Positions 1 through 7,800 of a DNA stretch of 64,000 nucleotides are shown here, piece by piece; position 1 is the stretch's first letter; each line of letters opens with the position of its first letter. Location of the stretch: NCBI GenBank assembly GCA_001769125.1, contig MEOG01000129.1:1-64000 (forward strand). Direction: 5' to 3'. Position numbers and translations under genes: made by a program. Source of the stretch: Bacteroidetes bacterium GWF2_35_48 (GTDB lineage: Bacteria > Bacteroidota > Bacteroidia > Bacteroidales > GWF2-35-48). The notes beneath the pieces are model-generated. The model had not been told where the DNA came from and ran no database searches. It saw only the letters and a list, made by a program, of their open reading frames with translations.

Positions 1-56
1 TTATGTATTCTTAATTGCCATTTATTGTGTACTTCTGCTTTCCGAAAGTTGTGTAG

Positions 57-185
57 TTTTATTTACCGATAACACCTGAATACAAAAGCATCAATAAAAG
101 CCCTAAATCAATTGATGCCATCCGGGCAAAATATGGAAGCGATACCATAAAGGGAGCTTCACGAAAATTTGAATTGCAAAATTAA
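57..185 (+). pseudogene. C-terminal remnant of a DinB-like Y-family DNA polymerase
   Basis: After an in-frame stop at 54-56 the frame is open to the TAA at 183-185 and encodes about 42 residues. They include TPEYKSINKS and then IDAIRAKYGSDTIKGAS, which resembles the last helix region of DinB/ImpB-type translesion polymerases (typically AIDkIRkKYG...IkrAS). There is no start codon in this piece and no polymerase sequence before it in any frame of the 56 bases to its left. It is therefore either a broken gene or a copy frameshifted near its end, with the body outside the window. A hairpin with a T-tract directly follows the stop, as expected for a real gene 3' end. The family call rests on one short motif and is moderate. 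Confidence 0.5.
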
Positions 186-187
186 GC

Positions 188-209
188 AAAGGGACGAAAG
201 TCCCTTTTT
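188..209 (+). terminator. Rho-independent terminator after the DinB-like remnant
   Basis: AAAGGGAC, a GAAA tetraloop and GTCCCTTTTT form an 8-bp stem followed by T residues, three bases after the remnant's stop codon. The stable tetraloop and T-run make this a convincing intrinsic terminator. Confidence 0.8.
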
Positions 210-300
210 CCATTTTAGCAACCCAGCGCAGCAAAGTGTATAATTCATCATAAGCCCTTTATTTATGGGCGTTTCAGAAATATTTACCTCTGTTGCACCG

Positions 301-308
301 TACCTTTG
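301..308 (+). promoter_or_regulatory. Candidate -7 box (TACCTTTG) for the small-peptide / DUF6266 cassette
   Basis: TACCTTTG matches the Bacteroidota -7 consensus TAnnTTTG and lies 25 bases before the ATG at 333. No clean TTTG -33 element is visible at the usual 19-21 bp distance, so this is only a candidate. The upstream stretch 186-300 contains the terminator and a small GCCC/GGGC hairpin near 252-272, nothing else recognised. Confidence 0.35.
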
Positions 309-332
309 TTATAAATTTTAAAACTTATAATT

Positions 333-551
333 ATGGTACAGCATGTATTAAATTTCATCATGGGAACAGCAGCCACAGCTGGCGCAGCTACAGCCCTTGG
401 AGGTATTGACCCCTCTCAATTCGGTTCATTAGATGAACTGATTAAGTACATTCTCAGCATCGTAGGAGGGCTTTTAACAACCCTTCTCATCAATTTGCTG
501 AAAAAGAAATTTCCTGAATGGTTTCAAAAAAACAAATCTATTTCAGGGTAG
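333..551 (+). CDS. Small predicted membrane protein (72 aa), unknown
   Basis: I do not recognise this protein by family. Residues 10-24 are alanine/glycine-rich and hydrophobic, a short acidic stretch with Asp and Glu follows, and residues 39-56 form a clear hydrophobic helix (ILSIVGGLLTTLLINLL) ending in KKK, after which the tail is basic. That is the profile of a small inner-membrane protein with a positively charged cytoplasmic end; a holin-like or small phage-type protein is possible but not shown. It has a TACCTTTG box 25 bases upstream. It stands 112 bp before the first DUF6266-type gene, in the same direction, and the gap holds an inverted repeat and direct repeats, so it may be the first gene of a cassette. 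Confidence 0.6.
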   Translation: MVQHVLNFIMGTAATAGAATALGGIDPSQFGSLDELIKYILSIVGGLLTTLLINLLKKKFPEWFQKNKSISG

Positions 552-556
552 TTTTT

Positions 557-607
557 CGCCATATCAAGACCGTATCAAGTCCATATCAAGCCCACTAAAA
601 CGGTCTT
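557..607 (+). promoter_or_regulatory. Triple TATCAAG direct repeat inside an inverted repeat
   Basis: Three near-identical units (ATATCAAGACC, GTATCAAGTCC, ATATCAAGCCC) stand head to tail. The first overlaps AAGACCG (566-572), whose complement CGGTCTT lies at 601-607, so the second and third units are looped out by a 7-bp stem. Weaker ATCAAA-type words recur just before the next gene (about 1385-1400). It could be an operator for a repeat-binding regulator, an attenuator or a recombination site; the function is unknown. Confidence 0.45.
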
Positions 608-663
608 AAAAATGGCTCTCAAATTTTTAGTTTTTTAGTATTAATCCTTAAATTTTATTTAAA

Positions 664-1308
664 ATGGCAATTGTTCAAAATCCAGTAACAGGCAGAACCC
701 GAAAAAAATTCGGGTCTGCTGTTTTTTCCAAACAGTTTGGAAAAAACACGATGCGCACTAAACCCGTTGAAGTGCACAATCCAAAAACAGTCCCTCAGAA
801 ACAACAGCGTACTAAATTTTCATTAATGGTTGCCCTTGCAAGGCTGATAATGGGTTTTATCCGTGTCAGCTTCAAGCAGTCTGCAAATGGAATGTCGCAG
901 TTTAATGTTTTTGTGAGGTCTAACATCTCGACCGCCATCACTGGCGTTTATCCAAATTACACGGTGAATTTCCAAAGCCTTATTATTGCAAAAGGTACGC
1001 TCACAGGTGCCGATGGTGCTACTGCTGTTGCAGCAGCAGGTAAAAAGGTTACAATTTCATGGCTCGACAATTCCGGCAATGGTGATGCACAGGCTACGGA
1101 CAAAGCATTGATGCTTATCATTAACAACACCAAAAAGGCAATTGTTCAGGACATGGTAAACAAAACCCGTGTTGATTTAACAAGCCAGTTTATTGTACCT
1201 GCTTCATGGGTAGGCGATCAGGTTCATGTTTACCTGTCATTTAAAGCAGCTACAGGCGACAAAGTCGCTGACAGCACCTTTTTGGCAACTGTAACAATTT
1301 TGGCTTAA
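664..1308 (+). CDS. DUF6266-type protein, short form (214 aa)
   Basis: The N-terminal 75 residues carry the pattern typical of DUF6266 proteins of Bacteroidota: a Gly-containing start, GSAVFSK near residue 17, a basic stretch, VHNPKTVPQKQQRTKFS near 37-53, then hydrophobic ALARLIMGFIRVSFK. The rest (about 90-214) is rich in Thr, Ala and Val with alternating hydrophobics, suggesting beta structure. No signal peptide or membrane span is seen. Function of the family is not established. The next gene encodes a paralogue with the same N-terminal pattern (VFSK, VHDAK, QLKQRNRMVALLQFL). A terminator hairpin follows 30 bases after the stop, so the gene may be transcribed alone or with the 72-aa gene. 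By eye it is more GC-rich than its neighbours, consistent with transfer. Confidence 0.75.
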   Translation: MAIVQNPVTGRTRKKFGSAVFSKQFGKNTMRTKPVEVHNPKTVPQKQQRTKFSLMVALARLIMGFIRVSFKQSANGMSQFNVFVRSNISTAITGVYPNYTVNFQSLIIAKGTLTGADGATAVAAAGKKVTISWLDNSGNGDAQATDKALMLIINNTKKAIVQDMVNKTRVDLTSQFIVPASWVGDQVHVYLSFKAATGDKVADSTFLATVTILA

Positions 1309-1337
1309 TTTTTTTTCCTTTTTGTTGGTTATTTGTC

Positions 1338-1376
1338 AAAGGCAGTTGTCAGAGAATCCCTGCAACTGCCTTTTTT
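1338..1376 (+). terminator. Rho-independent terminator between the DUF6266-type genes
   Basis: AAAGGCAGTTG (1338-1348) pairs perfectly with CAACTGCCTTT (1363-1373) around a 14-base loop and is followed by a T-run. It separates the two DUF6266-type genes into distinct transcripts. Confidence 0.85.
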
Positions 1377-1441
1377 AGTAACCTATCAAAGCATAATCAA
1401 AATGTTTTTCAAATAAATTTTAAATCCTAAAAAGTAAAATT

Positions 1442-2917
1442 ATGGCACGTATTAATCAAGGTTTTCTTGGCAACGCATCCGGCAAGCTCGGTAATGTTGT
1501 CTTTTCAAAATGGCGTGATTTGCAAACGGCAAGGCAATATCAGCCGGATGTTCACGATGCAAAATCACCAGCTCAGCTAAAACAGCGCAACCGCATGGTT
1601 GCCCTGTTGCAGTTCTTAAAACCGCTCAACAAGAATTTTATAAAATTCTTTAATTCGCCTATCTCCAAAGGCTCAACGCCCTGGGCTGTGGCTATTAAAA
1701 ATAATATGAAATGTGTTTCTGAAGAAGGTTGCTGTGAATTGGAAGAACTGGAGCTTGGCGATCCAGAATATCCAGAAGATGAATTGTCGATTGTTATTTA
1801 TAACCCATTTATTGACCAAACTTCATTTACTTACAACGCAAGGAGCATAGCTCCTAAAAATGTTCCTTATCCCTACATTGGTGTTTCTGTTCTGGGTAAA
1901 TACAAAACACTGGACGGTTCACATCAATTTGATACAAGACATTTATTATGTTTTTTACCTCCGGGTCATTTCTTTTGTTCCATCTATACCGCATCATCAG
2001 AATGCGCTTTTGACAATTGGTGGGGTGGTGGCAGGTTTTGGATGATGTTTTATGATACTTACGATTATGAACGTCATTTTAACCCAAATAATGGGCTTTC
2101 AAAACCAACATCTTTCAAACCAGTTTCAATTATTGAAAATTTCAACACATTGGTAAAAGAAAATCCAGTGCCTGTTAATGCTATTTTTTGGGAGTATCAA
2201 GTTAAAGAGAATAAGAAATCTATTGTTTTTAATATTGATTACAAGAAAACACAAATCAAAAATCCCAAAGATTATACAATAATTTTCTGGGCAGTTTCAC
2301 TTGTTGAAGGTGCAATAAAACAGTTTGATGCTGCCGAGTGGGATTTAGCTAAAAAACAGTTTATCGGTCCGTTGGATGATTCTTTGGCAAAAAGCACGTT
2401 CATTATTCTTTATTCAGTTTTCAAAAAAACAGGTGAGCAGGTGGCTTGCTTCAATCGTTTCTACATTGATAAAAGCAGCGAAAGTAAAGAATATCCTTAT
2501 TTCCAACAGCTTTTTATTTGTTGGTATGCCCATCCGTCCTCTTTTGTTTTAGAAGGTCACCAGTGCGGTTTCTGTGGCTCACTAGATGAATTGTTCTCTG
2601 ATTTCATCCAGTTATTTGAACAGGGTGTTATTCATAATGGTAATGAACCGGAACCAACCACCGAATATATGCTTCGCATGGGTGAAGATCCAAATGGCAA
2701 AGTTGAAATAACTGGTTTCATCAGGGAAGAAGGGGACGTTCATTATTTTACAAATAAAACGAAAGCGATTTTAATTCCTCGTGCTAATCCGGGTTATGAT
2801 TTTTCTGCTTGGGTTGGTGTTGATTCTATTGATGTCGTTGCAACAGCAGAGGGTTCTTATGAACTGCTTATGATTAAAGACCGCAGCCTTTCACCAGTGT
2901 TTAAAGTAATATTATAA
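1442..2917 (+). CDS. DUF6266-type protein, long form (491 aa)
   Basis: Residues 1-75 show the same pattern as the preceding gene: GKLGNVVFSKW, VHDAKSPAQLKQRNRM and a hydrophobic stretch ending in FIKFF. The middle is acidic and aromatic, with a CVSEEGCCELEELEL segment near 95-109 and a CGFCG pair near residues 377-381 that could bind metal or form disulfides. The last 75 residues (GKVEITGF... to the end, with PGYDFSAW) resemble a divergent InlB B-repeat, a small beta domain often seen in surface proteins. No signal peptide is visible. The cassette function is unknown. The start has a usable A-rich region upstream and follows a terminator, so this gene probably has its own promoter. The next gene follows by 28 bases and is likely co-transcribed. 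Confidence 0.75.
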   Translation: MARINQGFLGNASGKLGNVVFSKWRDLQTARQYQPDVHDAKSPAQLKQRNRMVALLQFLKPLNKNFIKFFNSPISKGSTPWAVAIKNNMKCVSEEGCCELEELELGDPEYPEDELSIVIYNPFIDQTSFTYNARSIAPKNVPYPYIGVSVLGKYKTLDGSHQFDTRHLLCFLPPGHFFCSIYTASSECAFDNWWGGGRFWMMFYDTYDYERHFNPNNGLSKPTSFKPVSIIENFNTLVKENPVPVNAIFWEYQVKENKKSIVFNIDYKKTQIKNPKDYTIIFWAVSLVEGAIKQFDAAEWDLAKKQFIGPLDDSLAKSTFIILYSVFKKTGEQVACFNRFYIDKSSESKEYPYFQQLFICWYAHPSSFVLEGHQCGFCGSLDELFSDFIQLFEQGVIHNGNEPEPTTEYMLRMGEDPNGKVEITGFIREEGDVHYFTNKTKAILIPRANPGYDFSAWVGVDSIDVVATAEGSYELLMIKDRSLSPVFKVIL

Positions 2918-2945
2918 TGTCTAACTTTTTTAATTCAATAAAAAT

Positions 2946-3398
2946 ATGAATACCACAAAAAAAATAGATTATAGCAAATTCAGGTGTGAAATTTACAGCC
3001 CTGAAGGTGTCTTTATTAAAGAAGCATCATTCAATCAGAAAAATGATTTTTATTGTCCGGAGCTTGTACCTGGTCAAAAATATTTCCTTGTATTTTCCTA
3101 CGATGAAATGTTTGTTGATTGCTTTTCTTTCAAGTGTGAAACTGCCGGAAAGGTTGTTTATCTTTCAACGGGTCATTTGTTCTTTAATAAAGATTATGAA
3201 AAAATCCCAAAGGAACTAGCGGACATTATCAAACCGAAAATTAATAAAGCAAAGCTTTATTATTGGAACAGGCACAAAGGTCCAAGAAAAGCCCTTGATG
3301 CTTTTATTGCTTCAACACACGACCGCCAGAAAATCGCACATCGCCACGAGTGGCCTGTTGCTTATAAAACTGGTGCTGATTTGTCAACTAATGTGTAA
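2946..3398 (+). CDS. Hypothetical protein (150 aa) of the DUF6266 cassette
   Basis: Not recognised. The N-terminal 75 residues alternate hydrophobic and polar positions (FRCEIYSPEGVFI, KYFLVFSYDEMFVDCFSF), suggesting a small beta domain with several cysteines; the C-terminal half is basic and probably helical (KPKINKAKLYYWNRHKG, HDRQKIAHRHEWP). No signal peptide or membrane helix is visible. It follows the long DUF6266-type gene by 28 bases with the same orientation, so the two are probably one transcript. It is the last gene before the tRNA-Lys locus, and a shared bidirectional hairpin (3562-3600) lies 160 bases downstream. Confidence 0.65.
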   Translation: MNTTKKIDYSKFRCEIYSPEGVFIKEASFNQKNDFYCPELVPGQKYFLVFSYDEMFVDCFSFKCETAGKVVYLSTGHLFFNKDYEKIPKELADIIKPKINKAKLYYWNRHKGPRKALDAFIASTHDRQKIAHRHEWPVAYKTGADLSTNV

Positions 3399-3561
3399 AA
3401 ATTTGCTATGTTTTTTTTGCTTCTGTTTGTTTTCAAATTAAACAGTTATACAAAAATGAAGTGAAATTTTAAAATAGGTTTACTGAAACAATTAATAACT
3501 GGGTAAAGTGGCATTTTAGGTGCTTTTTCAAAAACATGTACCTATAATGTACCCGGTAAAT

Positions 3562-3600
3562 AAAAAGCCCCTGAAATGCTTGCATTTTCAGGGGCTTTTT
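3562..3600. terminator. Bidirectional terminator between the cassette and tRNA-Lys
   Basis: AAAAAGCCCCTGAAATGC and GCATTTTCAGGGGCTTTTT pair almost perfectly around a small loop, with A/T tracts on both sides. It can end both the + strand cassette transcript and the minus strand tRNA transcript, whose 3' end is only 8 bases away. The stretch 3399-3561 shows no gene; it has only short direct repeats of TGTACC near 3537-3552. Confidence 0.85.
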
Positions 3601-3607
3601 ATTTGAT

Positions 3608-3683
3608 TGGTGATCTCGCTGGGATTCGAACCCAGGACCCCTACATTAAAAGTGTAATGCTCTACCAGCTGAGCTACGAAATC
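3608..3683 (-). tRNA. tRNA-Lys (anticodon TTT)
   Basis: Read on the minus strand the gene begins GATTTCGTAGCTCAGCTGGT and folds into a normal cloverleaf. The acceptor stem GATTTCG pairs with CGAGATC (one G-T), the D-loop holds AGCTGGTAGAGC, the anticodon loop is CTTTTAA giving anticodon TTT, and the T-arm is CTGGGTTCGAATCCCAG. The discriminator is A and CCA is encoded (3608-3610). Its 3' end faces the DUF6266 cassette, the geometry expected when an element has integrated at a tRNA 3' end, but no duplicated tRNA end is seen in bases 1-3600. Confidence 0.97.
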
Positions 3684-3703
3684 ATCTTTTATTTTTGGAG
3701 GTG

Positions 3704-3734
3704 CAAATATAGAACCTTATGTTTATAATGCAAA
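3704..3734 (-). promoter_or_regulatory. Promoter of tRNA-Lys (TTTG-N19-TATATTTG)
   Basis: On the minus strand TTTG (3731-3734), a 19-base spacer and TATATTTG (3704-3711) match the Bacteroidota primary-sigma consensus exactly. The -7 box ends 20 bases upstream of the mature tRNA 5' end at 3683, an ideal position. Confidence 0.8.
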
Positions 3735-3819
3735 AAAACTTTGACTTTTTTTATCAAAATATAAATAATTATCAGTATATCAGTAAAATAAAATTGAATT
3801 TAGAGAAAAACCCTGATTT

Positions 3820-3851
3820 TTTGCAGGTTTGCAAAAATTAAAATATTTTTA
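3820..3851 (+). promoter_or_regulatory. Candidate murB promoter
   Basis: TTTG (3820-3823), 20 bases and TATTTTTA (3844-3851) approximate the Bacteroidota promoter. The last base of the -7 box deviates (A for G), and the box is 18 bases before the murB ATG, leaving a very short leader. Confidence 0.3.
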
Positions 3852-3869
3852 CAGCCTAAAATTGATAAA

Positions 3870-4883
3870 ATGACATACGTTAAAAATAACTTTCCTCTTC
3901 TTAAGCTGAACACATTTAATTTGAATGTTACATGTATGCATTTTTTCGAGTTTTCAAAATCTCAATTACTGATTGATTTACTTAAAGATTCTTATTATAG
4001 AAATTTACCTAAAGTAATTTTAGGAAACGGAAGCAATATTTTGTTTACAAAAAAATTTGATGGGCTTGTGATTCGTCCTGTTCATAAGGGAATTAAAATT
4101 ATTGAAGAAAATGCTGATTCTGTTATTGTAAAAGTGGGCAGCAATGAATCTTGGGATGATTTTACTGAATTTGCGGCTAATAAAAACTTTTATGGGATTG
4201 AGAATCTGGCTGGGATTCCAGGTACTGTTGGTGCTGCTCCGATTCAAAATATAGGCGCTTATGGGCAGGAAGTTTGTTCAAGTATCCATTTTGTTTCTGC
4301 TATAAATATTGAAACTGGGGAAAAAAAAGATTTCTATCAGAATGATTGTGAATTTGGATATCGCGACAGCATTTTTAAATCAAAATATAAAAATCAATAT
4401 ATTATTCTTACAGTTCATTTTAAATTATCAATAAATCCTGATTTTAATTTGTCTTATGGCAATTTAAAAGAAAGAGTTCTTGAATTTGGAGAAATAAATA
4501 TTTCAAATATCAGAAAAGCTGTTTTAACGATCAGGAAAGAAAAATTACCAGATTACACGCATACCGGAAATGCTGGTAGTTTTTTTAAAAACCCAGTTGT
4601 TGATGCGCCTTTTTTTAAATCTTTGCAAAGTCAATTTCCGAATATTCCTTTTTATCTGTCGGATAATACCAATTATAAGATTCCGGCTGCCTGGCTGATT
4701 GAGAAATGTGGTTGGAAAGCTTATAAAGATGGAACGGTTGGCGTTTATGAAAAGCAACCATTGATTCTTATTAATTTAGGAAATGCAAAAGGCCAGGACA
4801 TTGTTGACCTGGCCCATAAAATATCTGATTCTGTAAAAAAACGTTTTGGTATTAAACTTCAAACAGAAGTAAATATTATCTGA
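3870..4883 (+). CDS. murB: UDP-N-acetylenolpyruvoylglucosamine reductase
   Basis: MurB reduces the enolpyruvyl group of UDP-GlcNAc-enolpyruvate to UDP-MurNAc with NADPH and FAD, a cytoplasmic step of peptidoglycan precursor synthesis. Visible motifs: GNGSN (52-56) and GIPGTVGAAPIQNIGAYG (115-132) of the FAD-binding domain, YRDS (164-167) with the conserved Arg, GNAGSFFKNP (233-242) holding the catalytic Ser237, and a terminal TEV with Glu333. The substrate-domain region IPAAWLIEKCGWK (271-283) is intact. At 337 aa it has the length of type I MurB. It stands alone on the + strand and its stop overlaps the stop of the convergent giant adhesin gene by 8 bases, with no room for a separate terminator. 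Confidence 0.96.
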   Translation: MTYVKNNFPLLKLNTFNLNVTCMHFFEFSKSQLLIDLLKDSYYRNLPKVILGNGSNILFTKKFDGLVIRPVHKGIKIIEENADSVIVKVGSNESWDDFTEFAANKNFYGIENLAGIPGTVGAAPIQNIGAYGQEVCSSIHFVSAINIETGEKKDFYQNDCEFGYRDSIFKSKYKNQYIILTVHFKLSINPDFNLSYGNLKERVLEFGEINISNIRKAVLTIRKEKLPDYTHTGNAGSFFKNPVVDAPFFKSLQSQFPNIPFYLSDNTNYKIPAAWLIEKCGWKAYKDGTVGVYEKQPLILINLGNAKGQDIVDLAHKISDSVKKRFGIKLQTEVNII

Positions 4884-7800
4884 TTACTGTTACACTTCCG
4901 GTCTTCTCAATCCATTTTCCATTAACATCCCTAAAGCGTACATGCCATATATAAGATCCGCTTTTTACGTAATCTGTTCCACTGTTAAAAAATCTACCAT
5001 CCCAAGCTTCATTAAAATCACTTGTTTCAAAAACTATTTGTCCCCACCTATCAAATATATATACATAATATTTACTTTCATCTATACCCACACCTGTAGG
5101 TTTCCACTTATTGTTTCTTGGTGAATTCGGATCAAAAGCGGTAGGGGCATAGAATGTCGTTTCCTCCCTTACTTCTATGTCATGAGTAACAGAATCTTTA
5201 CAGCCATAGCTATTTTTTACGATTAATTGTACCTGAAATATTCCTGCCTCTTGATAGCTGTGTTCCGGATTTGTTAACGAGGAAAAATGATTATCTCCGA
5301 AATTCCACGACCACCATGATACATCGCCTGAAATATCTGTAAATTCAACTGTAGAATGGAATAAACTTACAACTTCCGGAAATGCATGAAATTCCGCATT
5401 TGGAACAGGGAAAACATTTATTTGTCTGTTTGCTATTGCTGTACAACCTTCAGGAGTTGTGAGTGTAAGTGAAACTGTAAATACACCGTTATCCGTATAA
5501 GTGTGAGAAGGGTTTTGATCTATTGTAATATTATTGTTGGAATAGGGATCATTGAAATTCCACAAATATGTAACATTTCCTGTTGTATCTATATTTTGAA
5601 AATCTACAGATAGAGGCTCGCAACCACTAACAGGTGAAGCAATAATATTTGCATTCGGAATTGGAATAATAGTAACAACGACACTGTCTTTATCACTAAC
5701 AGGACTGCAATTGTCAGTTGCTTCAACCATATATTCTGTTGTTACCAATGGACTCACAGTGAATTCATCATTTGGTGATAACCCAGAGCTTGTACCATTT
5801 TCATACCAGTAGTAATTATAAGGTCCGCCGTTACCACCAGAAGGTATTGCATAAAGAGTCGCTTCCATTCCCTTGCAAATGCTGGTATCTTTAAAGAGTT
5901 GTACCGTAACAAGCGGATATACATTTACAGTAACTTCTGCTGTGTCTGACTGGCATAAATTCTGGTCTGTTGCAAAAACCTGATAGGTTGAAGTTACAGT
6001 AGGATTAACATATTGCACAGGATTATTTGAAGGAAGTGTATTCCATGAAAATAAATATGGAAATTGTCCTCCAGATGCATTTGCCGAAATAGTGACCGAT
6101 TGACCAACACAAATCCATTGACCTCCGTCTGCAAAAACATGAATCGGATCTGGCTCATCAACAATAAATGTTGTCTGAACATTGCAACCGTTAATATCAC
6201 TGATTGTGACATTATAAATTCCGGCTTGAAGATCATTTAGGTTTGCTGTTAGCGCATTGATAACAGAATCTGATCCGATGAAGGGAGTCCATGTGTAAGT
6301 GAAAGGACTTGTACCAAATTTTACACCTATAGTGGCTGTACCATCTGAAAAGCCCGGACAGGATGCGTTTTCTGTGCTAACGTAATCGAGAACAGGAGGT
6401 GTAACAGAACTTACTGGAACGGGGAATACTTCACTACAGTTATTTTCATCTGTTATCTGAAGCTGGTAAGTTCCTGCTGCGGCATTATAAATAGTATCTC
6501 CTGAATAATTGCCGGGTGACCATGAAATAGTAAATGGATGTACCCCGCCTGTAATTTCTCCATAAATATAAGCCATTCCATTATTTAACCCACAAGTAGT
6601 AGGAGTGCTGTTTGTATTTGCAAAAATAGGGTAGGGCTCTGTAACTGTAAATGTTTCTGTAACACTGCAATTAAGATCATAATAATCTGTTAACACAAGA
6701 GTGTACTCACCGGGAGCAAGGTTTGCAGCAACAGAATTTGAACTTACATTTGGAAACCAGTTATAAAAATAACCTGTGCCACCTGAGGCTTGCACTATTA
6801 TTTGACCATTTTGAAGACCATTGCATGTTACGGAGTTAATCGTTGAGTTTATTTCCAATGAATCTGGTTGATCAATTACAATAGTGCTGATACTTGTACA
6901 TCCATTATTATCCGTTGTTGTTACAGAATAATTTCCGGCACACAATCCATTAACCGAATAACTTGTCAGGGCATTCGACCATAAATACTGATGTGGGTCA
7001 ATTCCGCCGCTTGATAACACGGTAGCACTTCCGTTACAATAACCAAAGCAGGAAACGTCCGTGTGATTTGTTACTGCAGACAGGAGCTGTTGAGGCTGGG
7101 TAATTGATGCATTCTGTGAAGAGGTACATCCATGATCATCTGTTATTACTACAGAATACATTCCGGGTCCCAAATTGACTGCAGTTGCTCCATTCTGAAC
7201 AGGAGTCGTATTCCACGTTATGGTGTTATATGTTGTAGAACTTGTAAAATTAACAAGCAGCGATCCATTCTGTGCATTGTAACAGCTTACGTTTGTCGGT
7301 ATTATATTATTTATAATAGGTCCATCTGCATTATTAATATTTATATCCAGAGTTGCAGTACAATTGTTGTCATCTGTTACTGTTACCGTATAGGAGCCTG
7401 CCAATAATCCAGATGCTGCTGGAGAATTACTGCTAACTCCTGCCGGCCAGCTATAATCATAATTACTGGAACCACCTATAACACTTATCTGAGCAGCGCC
7501 ATTTGGTTGTCCGCAAGTTGCTGTATCAACATGTACCAACAATAAACTCAAAATATCATACCCAACAATATTTGTATTTGCAGATGCAGTACAATTATTC
7601 AAATCTGTAACAGTTAAATTATACAAGCCCGGGCAAAGATTATTTGCAGTAGAATTTGTAGTAAAGTTTGACCACAGATACGTGTAAGGCTGCTGACCTC
7701 CCTGAATATTAGGGGTAGCAGTTCCATCACAAAAACCATAACAGCTTTCATCAGTATGATTCAAGCTTACCTGAAGAAGCGGTGGCTGACTTACAATAAA

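Noticed and set aside
3399-3600. Attachment site duplicated from the tRNA-Lys 3' end next to the cassette
   Set aside because: No second copy of the tRNA 3' sequence is present in bases 1-3600; if one exists it is outside the window.
7132-7407. Open frame on the + strand inside the 5115-aa adhesin
   Set aside because: It is antisense to coding repeats, Cys/Tyr/Ile-rich without start signals, as are similar frames at 9595-9804, 13069-13287 and 14207-14404. These are shadows of the repeat composition.
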